From: Prolixibacter sp. NT017
GTDB lineage: Bacteria; Bacteroidota; Bacteroidia; Bacteroidales; Prolixibacteraceae
Assembly: GCF_009617875.1 (NCBI RefSeq)
Contig: NZ_BLAV01000001.1
Span: 5,022,001 to 5,086,000 of the forward strand
Length of the DNA stretch: 64,000 bases
Reading direction: 5' to 3'
Of the stretch, positions 18,325 to 28,342 are shown in pieces. Made by a program: the position numbers and the translations under genes. Under the pieces are notes generated by a model. That model was given only the letters and a program-made list of their open reading frames with translations, made no database searches and was not told the DNA's origin. Each line of letters opens with the position of its first letter. Position 1 is the first letter of the stretch.

Positions 18325-19779
18325 TTAATCTCCGTTGCTAGGATTACCTACATGTGTCATAGCACATCGGAAACCAATATCATCAGTCGATTTATTCTGA
18401 TCCATATAGCGGCGTGCACCCGGGCTTAACCAGTAAGGACGGTCTTTCCAGCTACCTCCTTTATATACCCGGACTTTGTCGGTAATGCGCGGTGCAAATT
18501 GTCCGGCATTAGCTTCATACATGTCTTTCGAAGTGCTGTCAGTCTTATTCGTTTCGGAGTTCCAATCTTCTGAATCTTCAATTCTTGATTGGTAATCACC
18601 GTCTCTGAAATTTCTGACATCTGCTACCGTATCGACTATGAGTCGGCCATAATCATCTCGCATTAGATTGCCATCGGCATCCCTTTTATATTTTGTATAT
18701 ACGTTTCCACGAAAGGGTTGGAATTCTGCTTCGTCCTCTGTTCCATAAGGCCGATATACATCCTGCACCCATTCGTTTACGTTTCCGGCCATACAATAAA
18801 GTCCGTAATCATTAGGCCAGAAGGCTGTTACAGGTGCAGTGATGTCATAAGCATCATTTAGTGCTCCGGCCATACCCATCATATCTCCCCGGCCTCGCAC
18901 ACTATTGGCCATCATTTCGCCACGGTGTTTTTTCTGGGTATTTCTAATTTGATCTCCATTCCACGGATAAATCCGACGATCGGTTAACAGTTCTCCATCT
19001 GTATTTCCAATCAAACCAAGCGCTGCGTATTCCCACTCAGCTTCGGTGGGAAGGCGATAGTTTGGCAGAAGCAAGCCGTCTGACTTGTTTACGCGGCGAG
19101 TGGCTCCATCCTTTGAATAATCTTTCATCGGATTGTCACCTTCTACTCCCTGGTACAGACCATTTAAATAAGATTCAGTGGTAAATACGTTCTGACCTTT
19201 TTGAGACAAATCATCTGTCAATACTCCTTCGTTAATAAGAATACGCTCATTAACGCGGTCAGTTCTCCACTTACAATATTCAGTTGCCTGAACCCAGCTG
19301 ACGCCTACTACCGGGTAGTTGCTGTAAGCCGGATGACGGAAATAGTTCTCCAGATAAGGCTCATTATAAGCCAGCTCGTTTCTCCATACCAATGAATCGG
19401 GAAGAGCTTCTGCATATTTCTTTTTGTCATCGGGATATACCCTTTTTATCCAGTATAAATATTCGCGCCAGTCAATATTCCGAACTTCTGTTTCGTCCAT
19501 GTAAAACGAAGCAACTGTTACTCTTCTTGGTGAGTTATTCCAATCATACATAACATCCTGCTCAACACGCCCCATGGTGAAGGTTCCTCCTTTTATGAAG
19601 ACCAATCCCGGACCTGTTGCTTGATGGTATCCCGCTTGGTATTCAAAACCACCGTTATCCGGGTCGTTATATGCCCAGCCGGTAGTGGAAGAAACTCCTT
19701 TGTCCTTGCTTTTTATGAGACTACAGGAGCCAAGTAATAGAAGACTAATCGCCAATAACGGAATTAATTTCAATCTCAT
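18325..19779 (-). CDS. gldJ: Gliding motility / type IX secretion lipoprotein GldJ
   Basis: Outer-membrane-associated lipoprotein needed for gliding and type IX secretion in Flavobacterium; related to GldK and built on an FGE-sulfatase (SUMF1) fold without enzyme function being shown. It starts at ATG 19779, giving 484 residues with lipobox Cys19 (LLLLGSC). The SUMF1 text is clear: FIKGGTFTMG, VGVSWVQATEYCKWR, LPTEAEWEYAA and an ending in SPGARRYMDQ...IGFRCAMT. The divergent porU and porV genes support GldJ over a generic formylglycine-type protein. A minus-strand -7-like TATATTTG lies at 19818-19825. Confidence 0.92.
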   Translation of the reverse strand: MRLKLIPLLAISLLLLGSCSLIKSKDKGVSSTTGWAYNDPDNGGFEYQAGYHQATGPGLVFIKGGTFTMGRVEQDVMYDWNNSPRRVTVASFYMDETEVRNIDWREYLYWIKRVYPDDKKKYAEALPDSLVWRNELAYNEPYLENYFRHPAYSNYPVVGVSWVQATEYCKWRTDRVNERILINEGVLTDDLSQKGQNVFTTESYLNGLYQGVEGDNPMKDYSKDGATRRVNKSDGLLLPNYRLPTEAEWEYAALGLIGNTDGELLTDRRIYPWNGDQIRNTQKKHRGEMMANSVRGRGDMMGMAGALNDAYDITAPVTAFWPNDYGLYCMAGNVNEWVQDVYRPYGTEDEAEFQPFRGNVYTKYKRDADGNLMRDDYGRLIVDTVADVRNFRDGDYQSRIEDSEDWNSETNKTDSTSKDMYEANAGQFAPRITDKVRVYKGGSWKDRPYWLSPGARRYMDQNKSTDDIGFRCAMTHVGNPSNGD

Positions 19780-20056
19780 GATGTGTATAATCGTTAATGA
19801 TTTTTCCTTGGTGAACACAAATATAACTGAAAACCCGCCTCACTTATTGTCTGTCGGGAATAACTTTTTTACTAGTCGTATGATATTGCGACAAATATAT
19901 ATGTAAAATGTTACGATTGAAGAAAATTGCGTTCTTTTGTCTTGTTCTAAATATTTGATTTTCCAAAAAAACGTTGATATTGTAATTGATTTCTGTTTTT
20001 CAGTCAGTTTTGGAATTCAGAGAGCCTAATTAAATACTTGTTTTTGCCCGACCACA

Positions 20057-23000
20057 ATGTATAAAATATTCCTTTTCATATCAATTTTTCTAATCAGCTG
20101 TCATATTTATGGTGAACAGCTTGATGTAACATTGGCATGGTACAAAAAGAGTGACGCTGTTTTACCAACATTCTCAGGAGCAAGATTTGATGATGTGCAG
20201 CCGGATATTCCATTTTGGTCGGAAATGATACCGGTGAATGCCGCGAATGTGAATGCTGAGATAGTGGTTGAACAATGGAAATCTATTCCGGATACGGGAG
20301 CAATAAAAAAATACGCTTTCCCTGATACCTTGTCTTTTTCAAGTAAAGTTGTGATTGCTTCCGGAACGAAATTTCTTCAGTTGCGATTGTCGCCTTTCGT
20401 CAGGAAATCAGGAAACATTCAGTATGCTTCTCAATTTCGTGTAAAATATTCGGCCTTGCCGGAATTAAAAGCAATCGGTTTGTCGGGAAGTACAGCAGCT
20501 CATTCGGTATTGGCTTCGGGTACGTGGAAAAAGGTGAAAGCGAAGAGGCAGGGAATACATAGTATCACTTATGCTGCTCTGAGAACCATGGGATTTCAAA
20601 CGCCGGCCGATGTGAAGATATACGGAAATTTATCGTACATGCTGGACCGTGTCAATCGGCCTGACTCACCCGATGATTTGGTTCCGGTTCCGTTTTACAC
20701 GGGAAAAAACACGGCCGGGGATGATTGTCTGTTTTTTTATGCACCGGGCTCGGTGAAATGGACCTACGACGCATCCACCGGCTTGTATCAGCATCAGCTG
20801 AATTCTTTCGCCCCCGATTATTCTTTCTTTTACCTAACGGAAAACACGCAAGCTGCTCCTCAAATACCAAGCGAAACAGTTGCTGGCACAACTGCCGACA
20901 CTGTCGTTACGCAATATGATTTTCACGATTTCTCGGAAAAAGAAGAAAATAACCTGATTGAATCGGGACGTGAGTGGTTTGGTTCGGCCATGACCGGAAC
21001 GGCTTCTCAAAGCCTGAGTTTTGACATCCCTAACCGGGTGGCTTCGGAGCCTGTTTCTTTCCAAATGGTTGCTGCAGCCAGGACAAAGGACGGGTCTTCC
21101 TTATCCGTACAGGTTAATGGCACAACGCTCGCCGATTTTCAATTTAGTGCCTATCAGACATACGAAAGCGCTGACTATGCTGATTTGCAGGAAAAACAAT
21201 TCACATACAATGGCACCGTTACACAGTTGAATGTGGCAGTGCAATCTTCTGCGGGAGGAACCGACCAAACCTGGCTGGACTACGTCCGTATGCAGGGGCG
21301 GGCGAATTTGGTCCTTTCGGGAAGTGAGCTGATTTTCCGGGACAGTCGTTCGGTAAAAGCAGATCGTACTGCCGAATTCAGCCTATCGGGAGCCGATTCT
21401 CAAACCAAGGTATGGGATGTGAGTTCCCCGTTGACTCCTAAAGCAATGCAAACAACCTTTGATGGAAGTCATCTGAATTTTCTGACTTCGACCGATAGTT
21501 TGCGCGAATTTGTTGCTTTCAATCCTTCTGCTGATTATCCGGGAGTTGAGTTCGTTGAAGACGTTGCCAATCAGGATTTACATGGAATGGACGCAGGCGA
21601 AATGCTTATCATTACTCCGGAGGTATTCCTGTCGCAAGCCAATGAGCTGGCCAACTTTCATCGGCAACAGGATGGAATGAATGTTTCGGTTGTTCCGGTA
21701 GAAAAAATTTACGACGAGTTTTCCGCCGGAATAAAAGATGTTACTGCCATCCGGAATTTTATCCGGGCGTGTTACAGGAAAAGCTCCGGCACTCCTTTGA
21801 AGTATGTGCTGCTTTTCGGAAAAGGGACGTATGATAATATACACGATGTGTCGGATGAAAATCCGGATTATATTCCCACCTGGCAGTCTGAAAATTCAAT
21901 CAATCCTGCCTTGTCGTTTGTGTCGGATGACTATTTTGGATTGCTCGATGATGGTGAAGGAGAATATAATGGTGCGGTTGACGTAGGCGTTGGTCGGATT
22001 CCTTGTATCTCGCAAGCTGAGGCAACGGCGGCGGTTGATAAGATCCTCCATTATGCATCGACAGCAGGTTTGGGTGAATGGCGCAACGTTTTGTGTTTTA
22101 TTGCTGATGATGAAAATGGAAATCTACATATGCGCGATGCCGAGCGTTTGGCCGATCAAGTGAACACGGATTATCCTTCGTTTTACACTGATAAGATCTA
22201 TTTTGATGCATATCCTCAGGAAACAACACCTGACGAACGTTACCCCGGAGTTACCGCTGCGATTAATGATCGCGTCAAGCGTGGTGTTTTAATTATGAAC
22301 TATACGGGACATGCGAATGAGGAGGGGTTGGCTCACGAAAAAGTATTGATGAAACCGGATATCGATGCCTGGACCAATTACGATAAACTTCCGGTTTTTG
22401 TTACCGCGACCTGTGAATTCAGTCGCTGGGATTATACAAATAAGCAGTCGGCAGGAGAACATGTTCTCTTTAATCCGAATGGTGGTGGCGTAGCATTGTT
22501 CTCGACCACGCGTCTGGTTTATTCTTCAGCCAATTATCAAATCAATAAAAGCTTTTTCAATCACGTATTCGAGCAAGATCAAAACGGGAAAAATCTGCGA
22601 ATGGGAGATGTTATCCGGTTGTCGAAAATCGATAATGGCGGAACTATCAATTCGCGAAAGTTTGCATTGCTCGGTGATCCTGCGTTACGGCTTACCTATC
22701 CGCAATATCATGTTGCAACTACCGAGATAAATGGGCAGCCGGCAAGTGAGTTAACCGATACAATCCATGCGCTGGATGTCATTAAAGTAACTGGTCAGGT
22801 GGGAGACATAAAAGGAAACCGGCTATCTAACTTTAACGGCGATCTATATCCGATAGTTTATGATAAACAAACAACCGAGCAGACATTGGGCAATGCGGGA
22901 CAGACACCCTTCGATTATGTTGTTCAGAATAACGTGTTATACAAAGGGAAAGTCTCAGTGACTGATGGCGCTTTTACTTTTTCGTTTGTTGTGCCAAAGG

Positions 23001-23773
23001 ATATCAATTATCGTATCGATAAAGGAATGATACGCTATTATGCCACCGACGGAACCATCGACGGTCACGGATATTACAACCAGTTTGATATAGGTGGCGC
23101 TTCCACCGGAACGATAACTGACGCTGCCGGCCCCGATATCCAGGTTTATCTCGATAATGAACAATTCCGTTCGGGTGATGAAACGGGAAAGAATCCGTTG
23201 CTGATTGTCAAGCTAGGGGATGAAACGGGAATCAACACATCGGGAACAGGTATCGGACACGACTTAACTGCTACGCTCGATGGTGATGAGCAGAACCTGA
23301 TCGTACTCAACGACTTATTTCAGGCCGACCTGAATTCATATAACAGCGGAACCGTCAATTACCAGTTCAGCGACTTGTCAAATGGTGTTCATACTTTGAA
23401 AATAAAGGCCTGGGATGTTCTAAATAATTCGTCGGAGAAGGAAGTGGAATTTAAGGTGAACACCGGATTAAAGATAAGTCACGTATATAATTATCCGAAC
23501 CCGGTGAAGAATGAAACGCATTTCGTTTTTGAACATAACCAATATGGTGATTTGTTTGATGTTACCGTTTCTATTTACGATTTGCAGGGACGTTTGGTTG
23601 ACCGAATGGATAAATCGGTTCTATCCGACGGATTGGCTAGTAATCCAATTACATGGAATCCTTCTTCGCGTGGTATTTCCCTGCCTAAAGGGATCTACAT
23701 CTATCAGATTTCAGCTACTTCTGCAGAAGGATTTTCAGCTTCCCGGAGTGGAAAAATGTTGATTTTGCATTAG
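20057..23773 (+). CDS. porU: Type IX secretion system sortase PorU (peptidase C25)
   Basis: Outer-membrane cysteine peptidase that removes C-terminal signals from type IX cargo and attaches them to the surface. Signal peptide MYKIFLFISIFLISC, then an N-terminal beta region, and a gingipain-type C25 domain from about residue 520 to 880. Catalytic His752 lies in NYTGHA and Cys786 in TATCEFS. The last 80 residues form a cargo-like C-terminal domain (YNYPNPVKNETHF ... LPKGIYIYQI), as in other PorU proteins. Length 1238 is typical. porV follows. Divergent from gldJ across 277 bp. Confidence 0.94.
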   Translation: MYKIFLFISIFLISCHIYGEQLDVTLAWYKKSDAVLPTFSGARFDDVQPDIPFWSEMIPVNAANVNAEIVVEQWKSIPDTGAIKKYAFPDTLSFSSKVVIASGTKFLQLRLSPFVRKSGNIQYASQFRVKYSALPELKAIGLSGSTAAHSVLASGTWKKVKAKRQGIHSITYAALRTMGFQTPADVKIYGNLSYMLDRVNRPDSPDDLVPVPFYTGKNTAGDDCLFFYAPGSVKWTYDASTGLYQHQLNSFAPDYSFFYLTENTQAAPQIPSETVAGTTADTVVTQYDFHDFSEKEENNLIESGREWFGSAMTGTASQSLSFDIPNRVASEPVSFQMVAAARTKDGSSLSVQVNGTTLADFQFSAYQTYESADYADLQEKQFTYNGTVTQLNVAVQSSAGGTDQTWLDYVRMQGRANLVLSGSELIFRDSRSVKADRTAEFSLSGADSQTKVWDVSSPLTPKAMQTTFDGSHLNFLTSTDSLREFVAFNPSADYPGVEFVEDVANQDLHGMDAGEMLIITPEVFLSQANELANFHRQQDGMNVSVVPVEKIYDEFSAGIKDVTAIRNFIRACYRKSSGTPLKYVLLFGKGTYDNIHDVSDENPDYIPTWQSENSINPALSFVSDDYFGLLDDGEGEYNGAVDVGVGRIPCISQAEATAAVDKILHYASTAGLGEWRNVLCFIADDENGNLHMRDAERLADQVNTDYPSFYTDKIYFDAYPQETTPDERYPGVTAAINDRVKRGVLIMNYTGHANEEGLAHEKVLMKPDIDAWTNYDKLPVFVTATCEFSRWDYTNKQSAGEHVLFNPNGGGVALFSTTRLVYSSANYQINKSFFNHVFEQDQNGKNLRMGDVIRLSKIDNGGTINSRKFALLGDPALRLTYPQYHVATTEINGQPASELTDTIHALDVIKVTGQVGDIKGNRLSNFNGDLYPIVYDKQTTEQTLGNAGQTPFDYVVQNNVLYKGKVSVTDGAFTFSFVVPKDINYRIDKGMIRYYATDGTIDGHGYYNQFDIGGASTGTITDAAGPDIQVYLDNEQFRSGDETGKNPLLIVKLGDETGINTSGTGIGHDLTATLDGDEQNLIVLNDLFQADLNSYNSGTVNYQFSDLSNGVHTLKIKAWDVLNNSSEKEVEFKVNTGLKISHVYNYPNPVKNETHFVFEHNQYGDLFDVTVSIYDLQGRLVDRMDKSVLSDGLASNPITWNPSSRGISLPKGIYIYQISATSAEGFSASRSGKMLILH

Positions 23774-23805
23774 AAACATAAGTTTTAAGATAATTTTTTA
23801 TTATG

Positions 23806-23834
23806 AAAAGCGTTCCAGTATAGGAATGCATTTT
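23806..23834 (+). terminator. Hairpin between porU and porV
   Basis: Stem GCGTTCC (23810-23816) and GGAATGC (23823-23829), with one G-U pair, flanked by AAAA and ATTTT. It could partly end porU transcripts or protect the 3' end, letting porV be made in different amounts. Confidence 0.4.
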
Positions 23835-23887
23835 GAAAACAAAAGCTTATTTTTGTGGACATTAATGTTTTTACTTTACCATTTTCT

Positions 23888-25075
23888 ATGAGAAAACTGC
23901 TTGTTAGCCTAATTGTTATTGTCGCGTTGCTGGAAACAGCGAAAGTATCAGCGCAGGAAACCATAACCGGTCAGGATGTTAAGGCAAATCCGATTACAAC
24001 GGCCGTACCCTTTCTGACAATTGCTCCCGATTCCAGGCATGGTGCCATGGGGGATGCAGGTGTTGCTACATCTCCGGATGTAAATGCCCAGCACTGGAAC
24101 GCTTCGCAGTATGCATTCATGGAAAGCTCATTCGGAATCGGGGTTTCTTATACGCCATGGTTACGGGATTTGGCTGACGACATCAACCTGGCTTATGTGG
24201 CTGGTTACTATCGTTTGGATAATTTGCAGACTGTTAGTGCTTCACTGCGGTATTTCTCATTAGGTAGCATTCAGCTCACCGATGCTCAGGGACAACCTAT
24301 GGGCAGCCAAAATCCAAATGAATTTGCTTTCGATGCCGGTTACTCAAGAAAGCTTTCCGATAACTGGTCGGGTGCTGTTGTGTTGAGGTACATCCGTTCC
24401 GACCTATCAGGTGGAGTGGGCGATGAAACTTATTCTCCTGGTAATGCATTTGCAACGGATGTGTCGTTTTATTACCACACAGCCTGGAAAGACAGTCGTC
24501 AGAGAAGAGAAATTTCTGCAGGTATCGATATTTCCAACGTCGGGTCGAAGATTTCATATGATCAGGGGGAGACGAAAGAGTTTCTTCCGGCCAATCTTCG
24601 TTTAGGTACCGCTTTCTCTATGGATCTGGATGAGTACAACTCATTGACGCTGACAGCTGATATCAATAAGTTGCTGGTTCCGACTCCTGCCGATACGGTT
24701 TCGGCAACTGATTCCGGAAACGGAACAATTATCGTTACACCGGGGTATGGTTCGGATAAATCCGTTATCAGTGCTGTATTTTCCTCATTTGGTGATGCAC
24801 CCGGAGGTTTTAAAGAAGAGTTGCAGGAGGTCATGGTATCGCTGGGAGCAGAATACTGGTACAATAAGCAGTTTGCTTTGCGCGCCGGGTATTTTTACGA
24901 GAACCAGAATAAAGGTAACCGAAAATATTTCACGGCAGGTGCAGGATTGAAAATGAATGTGTTTGCCTTGGATTTCTCTTACCTTCTTCCGACTGAACGA
25001 AACAATCCGTTACAAAATACGTTACGTTTCACATTGTCATTTGATTTGGATGCGTTCCAAAAAACTCAACGGTAG
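23888..25075 (+). CDS. porV: Type IX secretion outer-membrane protein PorV
   Basis: FadL-like 14-strand outer-membrane barrel that shuttles type IX cargo to PorU. Signal peptide MRKLLVSLIVIVALLETAKVSAQ from ATG 23888; a GTG 11 codons upstream is rejected. Family marks are FLTIAPDSRHGAMGDAGVA and HWNASQYAF near the mature N-terminus. Alternating strands end in an aromatic-rich tail (LRFTLSFDLDAF). Length of 395 residues is normal. It sits directly after porU and 6 bp before ispF. Confidence 0.93.
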   Translation: MRKLLVSLIVIVALLETAKVSAQETITGQDVKANPITTAVPFLTIAPDSRHGAMGDAGVATSPDVNAQHWNASQYAFMESSFGIGVSYTPWLRDLADDINLAYVAGYYRLDNLQTVSASLRYFSLGSIQLTDAQGQPMGSQNPNEFAFDAGYSRKLSDNWSGAVVLRYIRSDLSGGVGDETYSPGNAFATDVSFYYHTAWKDSRQRREISAGIDISNVGSKISYDQGETKEFLPANLRLGTAFSMDLDEYNSLTLTADINKLLVPTPADTVSATDSGNGTIIVTPGYGSDKSVISAVFSSFGDAPGGFKEELQEVMVSLGAEYWYNKQFALRAGYFYENQNKGNRKYFTAGAGLKMNVFALDFSYLLPTERNNPLQNTLRFTLSFDLDAFQKTQR

Positions 25076-25081
25076 TTGTTT

Positions 25082-25564
25082 ATGGATTATCGTGTTGGAC
25101 TCGGCTACGATGTTCATCGGCTAGCTGAAGGAGAGGAGCTGTGGCTTGGCGGAGTGCGGATTCCTCATCACAAAGGAACAGTGGCTCACTCTGATGGCGA
25201 CGTTTTGTTACACGCCATTAGCGATGCCATGTTAGGAGCCGCCCGTTTGCGTGATATTGGTTTTCATTTTCCCGATACATCGGAAAAGTATAAGAATGCT
25301 GACAGCAAAGTGCTGATGGCGGAAGCCTACCGGTTGGTCAGGGAAAAAGGATACCAGATTGTCAATATCGATTCGACTATTGCCGCACAAAAACCGAAGT
25401 TGATGCCTTTCATTCCTTCGATGGAAAAGAAAATTGCGGAAGTGCTTGGAATCGATGAAGACAATGTCGCTGTGAAAGCGACAACCACGGAAGGTCTTGG
25501 ACCTGAGGGACGCGAAGAAAGCATCTCGGTGCAGGCTGTTGTGTTGTTACAAAAACAAATTTAA
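25082..25564 (+). CDS. ispF: 2-C-methyl-D-erythritol 2,4-cyclodiphosphate synthase
   Basis: MEP-pathway isoprenoid enzyme. Short 160-residue protein with metal ligands in GYDVHRL (Asp and His), AHSDGDVLLHAISDA and the DIGFHFPDTS segment, ending in TTEGLGPEGREEGI-like text (here EESISVQAV). Start at ATG 25082, six bp after porV stops, so it probably shares the porV transcript. The upstream TTG is not favoured. Confidence 0.95.
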   Translation: MDYRVGLGYDVHRLAEGEELWLGGVRIPHHKGTVAHSDGDVLLHAISDAMLGAARLRDIGFHFPDTSEKYKNADSKVLMAEAYRLVREKGYQIVNIDSTIAAQKPKLMPFIPSMEKKIAEVLGIDEDNVAVKATTTEGLGPEGREESISVQAVVLLQKQI

Positions 25565-25610
25565 TAAACACGGGAACAAGGGTGTTTCCGTTTAGCATTA
25601 TTACGATCTT

Positions 25611-25919
25611 ATGCATTTTGAAGAATTGGTAGAAACCGAAGCACTGGTATTATTGTATTTTACCGGCCCCAACTGTTCGGTTTGTCATGTACTAAGGCCG
25701 AAAGTTGAAGCCATGGTACAGAGTGAGTTCCCGAAAGTAGCTTTTCGGGTAGTGAGTTTGGATCAGGAACCTGAATTAGCTGCGGCTTTTTCAGTTTTCA
25801 CCGTTCCGACAGTAGTCTTCTTTGCCGAGGGAAAAGAAACTTTCAGAAAAGTTCGTGCTTTTTCTCTCGATGAACTAAAAGGTGATATGGCCAGAATTTA
25901 CCGGTTCTTTGAGGATTAA
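25611..25919 (+). CDS. Thioredoxin-like protein
   Basis: A 102-residue thioredoxin fold with active site CSVC (Cys22 and Cys25) and cis-Pro segment FTVPTVVFF. The tryptophan before the first Cys is replaced (TGPNCSVC), so it is an atypical member. No signal peptide, so cytoplasmic. It follows ispF by 46 bp and may be the last gene of that transcript. Confidence 0.85.
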   Translation: MHFEELVETEALVLLYFTGPNCSVCHVLRPKVEAMVQSEFPKVAFRVVSLDQEPELAAAFSVFTVPTVVFFAEGKETFRKVRAFSLDELKGDMARIYRFFED

Positions 25920-26049
25920 TAACCGGTAAATATCGTTTCGTATTGTGGTTCATATTTTAATTAATGTTTTTTTATCTCAGTAATTTTTTTTAATTTGTTT
26001 ATCTAAACCCAAAGTTGTGATACCAATTTTAAAACCCGCTTAACCAACC

Positions 26050-28284
26050 GTGCCCAGAGGTAAGTTAGTTTATATAACCCTATTATTGGGATTGGTCTGT
26101 ATACCCCTAATTTTGAGCGCCAAACCCAGTGTCGAAGAAGTTGACAGTCTTGTGCAAAAGCTTTCTTCCGTTTCGGAGAAAAACAAAGCAGAGCTGCTCA
26201 ACAAAATTTCTTTTGCCTACCTCTATATTGACTCCAAGAAAGCCCAGGATTACGCAGAACAAGCTCTTCAACTGGCCATTAAACGAAAGGACCGGAAAGA
26301 GGAAGGTACTGCTTATGTGGCAATGGGAAGTAATTACTTTCTGAAAGGAGAATTCGAAGCATGTCTGCCGCTTTTGAAGCAAGGGTTGATGATTGGAAAG
26401 GACCTGAACGATAAAAAACTAATTACGAACTCCCTCAATTCACTCGGCTCCTACTACAACAAAATTGGCGATTTTAAGAAGGCGATGGATACGTATGACG
26501 AGGCTCTAACGTATTTGAAATCGCCTAAAGACGATTTGGAAATCGCAACAATCGACTCAAACCTCGCTGGTTTGTATTCCACTTCCGGAAATTATGTAAA
26601 GGGGATGGAGCTGTTCATGAAGGCTCTGAAAATCTTTGAAACCAAGGGGACAAAAGAGCAGGTCGCGCGGATCAAGAACAACATTGCAGTTGCATACCAC
26701 GATTGGGGAAATCTGGATAAAGCTCTCAAGTACTACAATGAAGCGCTGGACGTGTATCGCGACTTAAACCAACTCTCCAACGAGGCCATTCCATTGAACA
26801 ACATTGGTGAGATTTACAAGGATCGGGGTGATTACGAGAAGGCGATTGATTATTACCGGCAGTGTTATGGTATTGGTATAATGCTTGATAATAAGCAATT
26901 TGAAAGTATCGGTATTCTAGGAATGGGCGAGGCTTTGATTAAGCTCAACCGGATTGATGAAGGTGAGCAAAAAATACTGGAAGCGAAAGCCAAATTCGAG
27001 AGCATGAATTACGTGGAAGGTTTGGCACATGTTTATTATAATATGGGATTGATTGCCGATGCCCGAAATCAAGCAGACCAGGCCAGAGCTGATTTTCAAC
27101 AAAGTATCGATTACGCCCAGAAGCTGCATATTATTGACCTATTGGAGAAAAATTATGCGGCACTGTCACGGCTGGTTGCATTGTCCGGAGATTATCGTCG
27201 TGCTTTTGAACTCTACAATACCTATTCAACGATTCGAGATTCGGCTTTCAATGAGAGCAAAGCCAAGTTAATAACGGAGATACAGAGCCGTTACGAACTG
27301 GATCAGAAACAGAGCGAGATTGAGATTCTCACCCGCGATAATGCCATTAAGGATTTGGAGTTGGGGCGAAAGCGCATACGTTTCAATATCATGCTTGGAA
27401 TCATCTTGGTTCTGGCAGTTTTCTCGGCGTTAGTTGCAACGTTGTATACTACTAAACGGAAATCCAACTTGTTACTTGAATTAAGTAACGAACAAATTAT
27501 GCAGCAAAAGGATGAGCTGGAGAAGCTTAATGTCACGAAGGATAAACTGTTGTCAATTATTGGGCACGACCTTCGCGGGTCGATTGGGGCATCGAAAAGT
27601 ATGCTCCATCAGCTGATCAAAGAACCCGATGTTTTTCCGCCGGAAGAGCAGGAGCAAATCAAAGAGGAATTGTACCGGCTTTCGGAGAATACTTACGAGT
27701 TACTCGAAAATCTTCTTTCCTGGGCGAAAAGCCAGCGCGGCTTGAAAATCTTCAAGGATGCCAATTCTATTCGTCGACTGGTTGATTCTAATCTCGAACA
27801 ACAGCGTTTCTTTGCGGATAAGAAGAATATCGAGCTGACTTCCCAACTGACCGAAGACTGTATGGTCTACTGTGACCGGAACATGATCAATATGGTCATC
27901 CGGAATTTGTTGTCGAACGCCGTTAAGTTTACTCCTGAAAAAGGGAAAATCACCATATTCGGGCATCGTGCGGGAAACAACTATCGCGTCTCCATTAAAG
28001 ATAATGGTGTGGGTATTCCGGCCGAAAATATCTCCCGTATTTTTGATTCGCGTGAGTTCTTCACTACTTATGGTACCAACAGTGAAAAAGGTTCCGGCCT
28101 TGGATTGATTCTCTGTAAAGAATTTGTCGAGAAGAATGGCGGCGAAATCAGCGTAGAATCCGATTTAGGACGTGGTACTACCTTCTCATTTACATTGGTT
28201 GTAGCTACCGGCGTCAATAGTTCCTCAGTGGAAATAACCCCGGAAAACGGTAAACCGGGCCGCGGAAATCCCTCAATCGGATAA
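26050..28284 (+). CDS. TPR-containing sensor histidine kinase
   Basis: Membrane sensor kinase of 744 residues. It starts at GTG 26050 with a signal-anchor (YITLLLGLVCIPLILS). Residues of about 40-400 form tetratricopeptide repeats, probably outside the cytoplasmic membrane, followed by a transmembrane helix near 447-467 (IMLGIILVLAVFSALVATLY), a coiled coil, an HisKA-like segment SIIGHDLRGSIG with phospho-acceptor His, and HATPase_c with NLLSNAVKF (N box), DNGVGIP (G1) and GSGLGLILCKEF (G2). No receiver or HTH output domain and no adjacent response regulator, so its partner is unknown. Bacteroidota have many such TPR kinases. Confidence 0.9.
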   Translation: MPRGKLVYITLLLGLVCIPLILSAKPSVEEVDSLVQKLSSVSEKNKAELLNKISFAYLYIDSKKAQDYAEQALQLAIKRKDRKEEGTAYVAMGSNYFLKGEFEACLPLLKQGLMIGKDLNDKKLITNSLNSLGSYYNKIGDFKKAMDTYDEALTYLKSPKDDLEIATIDSNLAGLYSTSGNYVKGMELFMKALKIFETKGTKEQVARIKNNIAVAYHDWGNLDKALKYYNEALDVYRDLNQLSNEAIPLNNIGEIYKDRGDYEKAIDYYRQCYGIGIMLDNKQFESIGILGMGEALIKLNRIDEGEQKILEAKAKFESMNYVEGLAHVYYNMGLIADARNQADQARADFQQSIDYAQKLHIIDLLEKNYAALSRLVALSGDYRRAFELYNTYSTIRDSAFNESKAKLITEIQSRYELDQKQSEIEILTRDNAIKDLELGRKRIRFNIMLGIILVLAVFSALVATLYTTKRKSNLLLELSNEQIMQQKDELEKLNVTKDKLLSIIGHDLRGSIGASKSMLHQLIKEPDVFPPEEQEQIKEELYRLSENTYELLENLLSWAKSQRGLKIFKDANSIRRLVDSNLEQQRFFADKKNIELTSQLTEDCMVYCDRNMINMVIRNLLSNAVKFTPEKGKITIFGHRAGNNYRVSIKDNGVGIPAENISRIFDSREFFTTYGTNSEKGSGLGLILCKEFVEKNGGEISVESDLGRGTTFSFTLVVATGVNSSSVEITPENGKPGRGNPSIG

Positions 28285-28313
28285 AAAAACTGCCCGAACA
28301 TTCATCCGGACAG
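28283..28313 (-). terminator. Terminator of hutU
   Basis: On the minus strand CTGTCCG and CGGGCAG pair with one G-U (arms 28307-28313 and 28290-28296), followed by seven T. It overlaps the end of the convergent kinase gene; pairing is poorer for the plus strand. Confidence 0.65.
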
Positions 28314-28342
28314 CTCTCTTTCAAAATTCCTGTTACTCTTAT

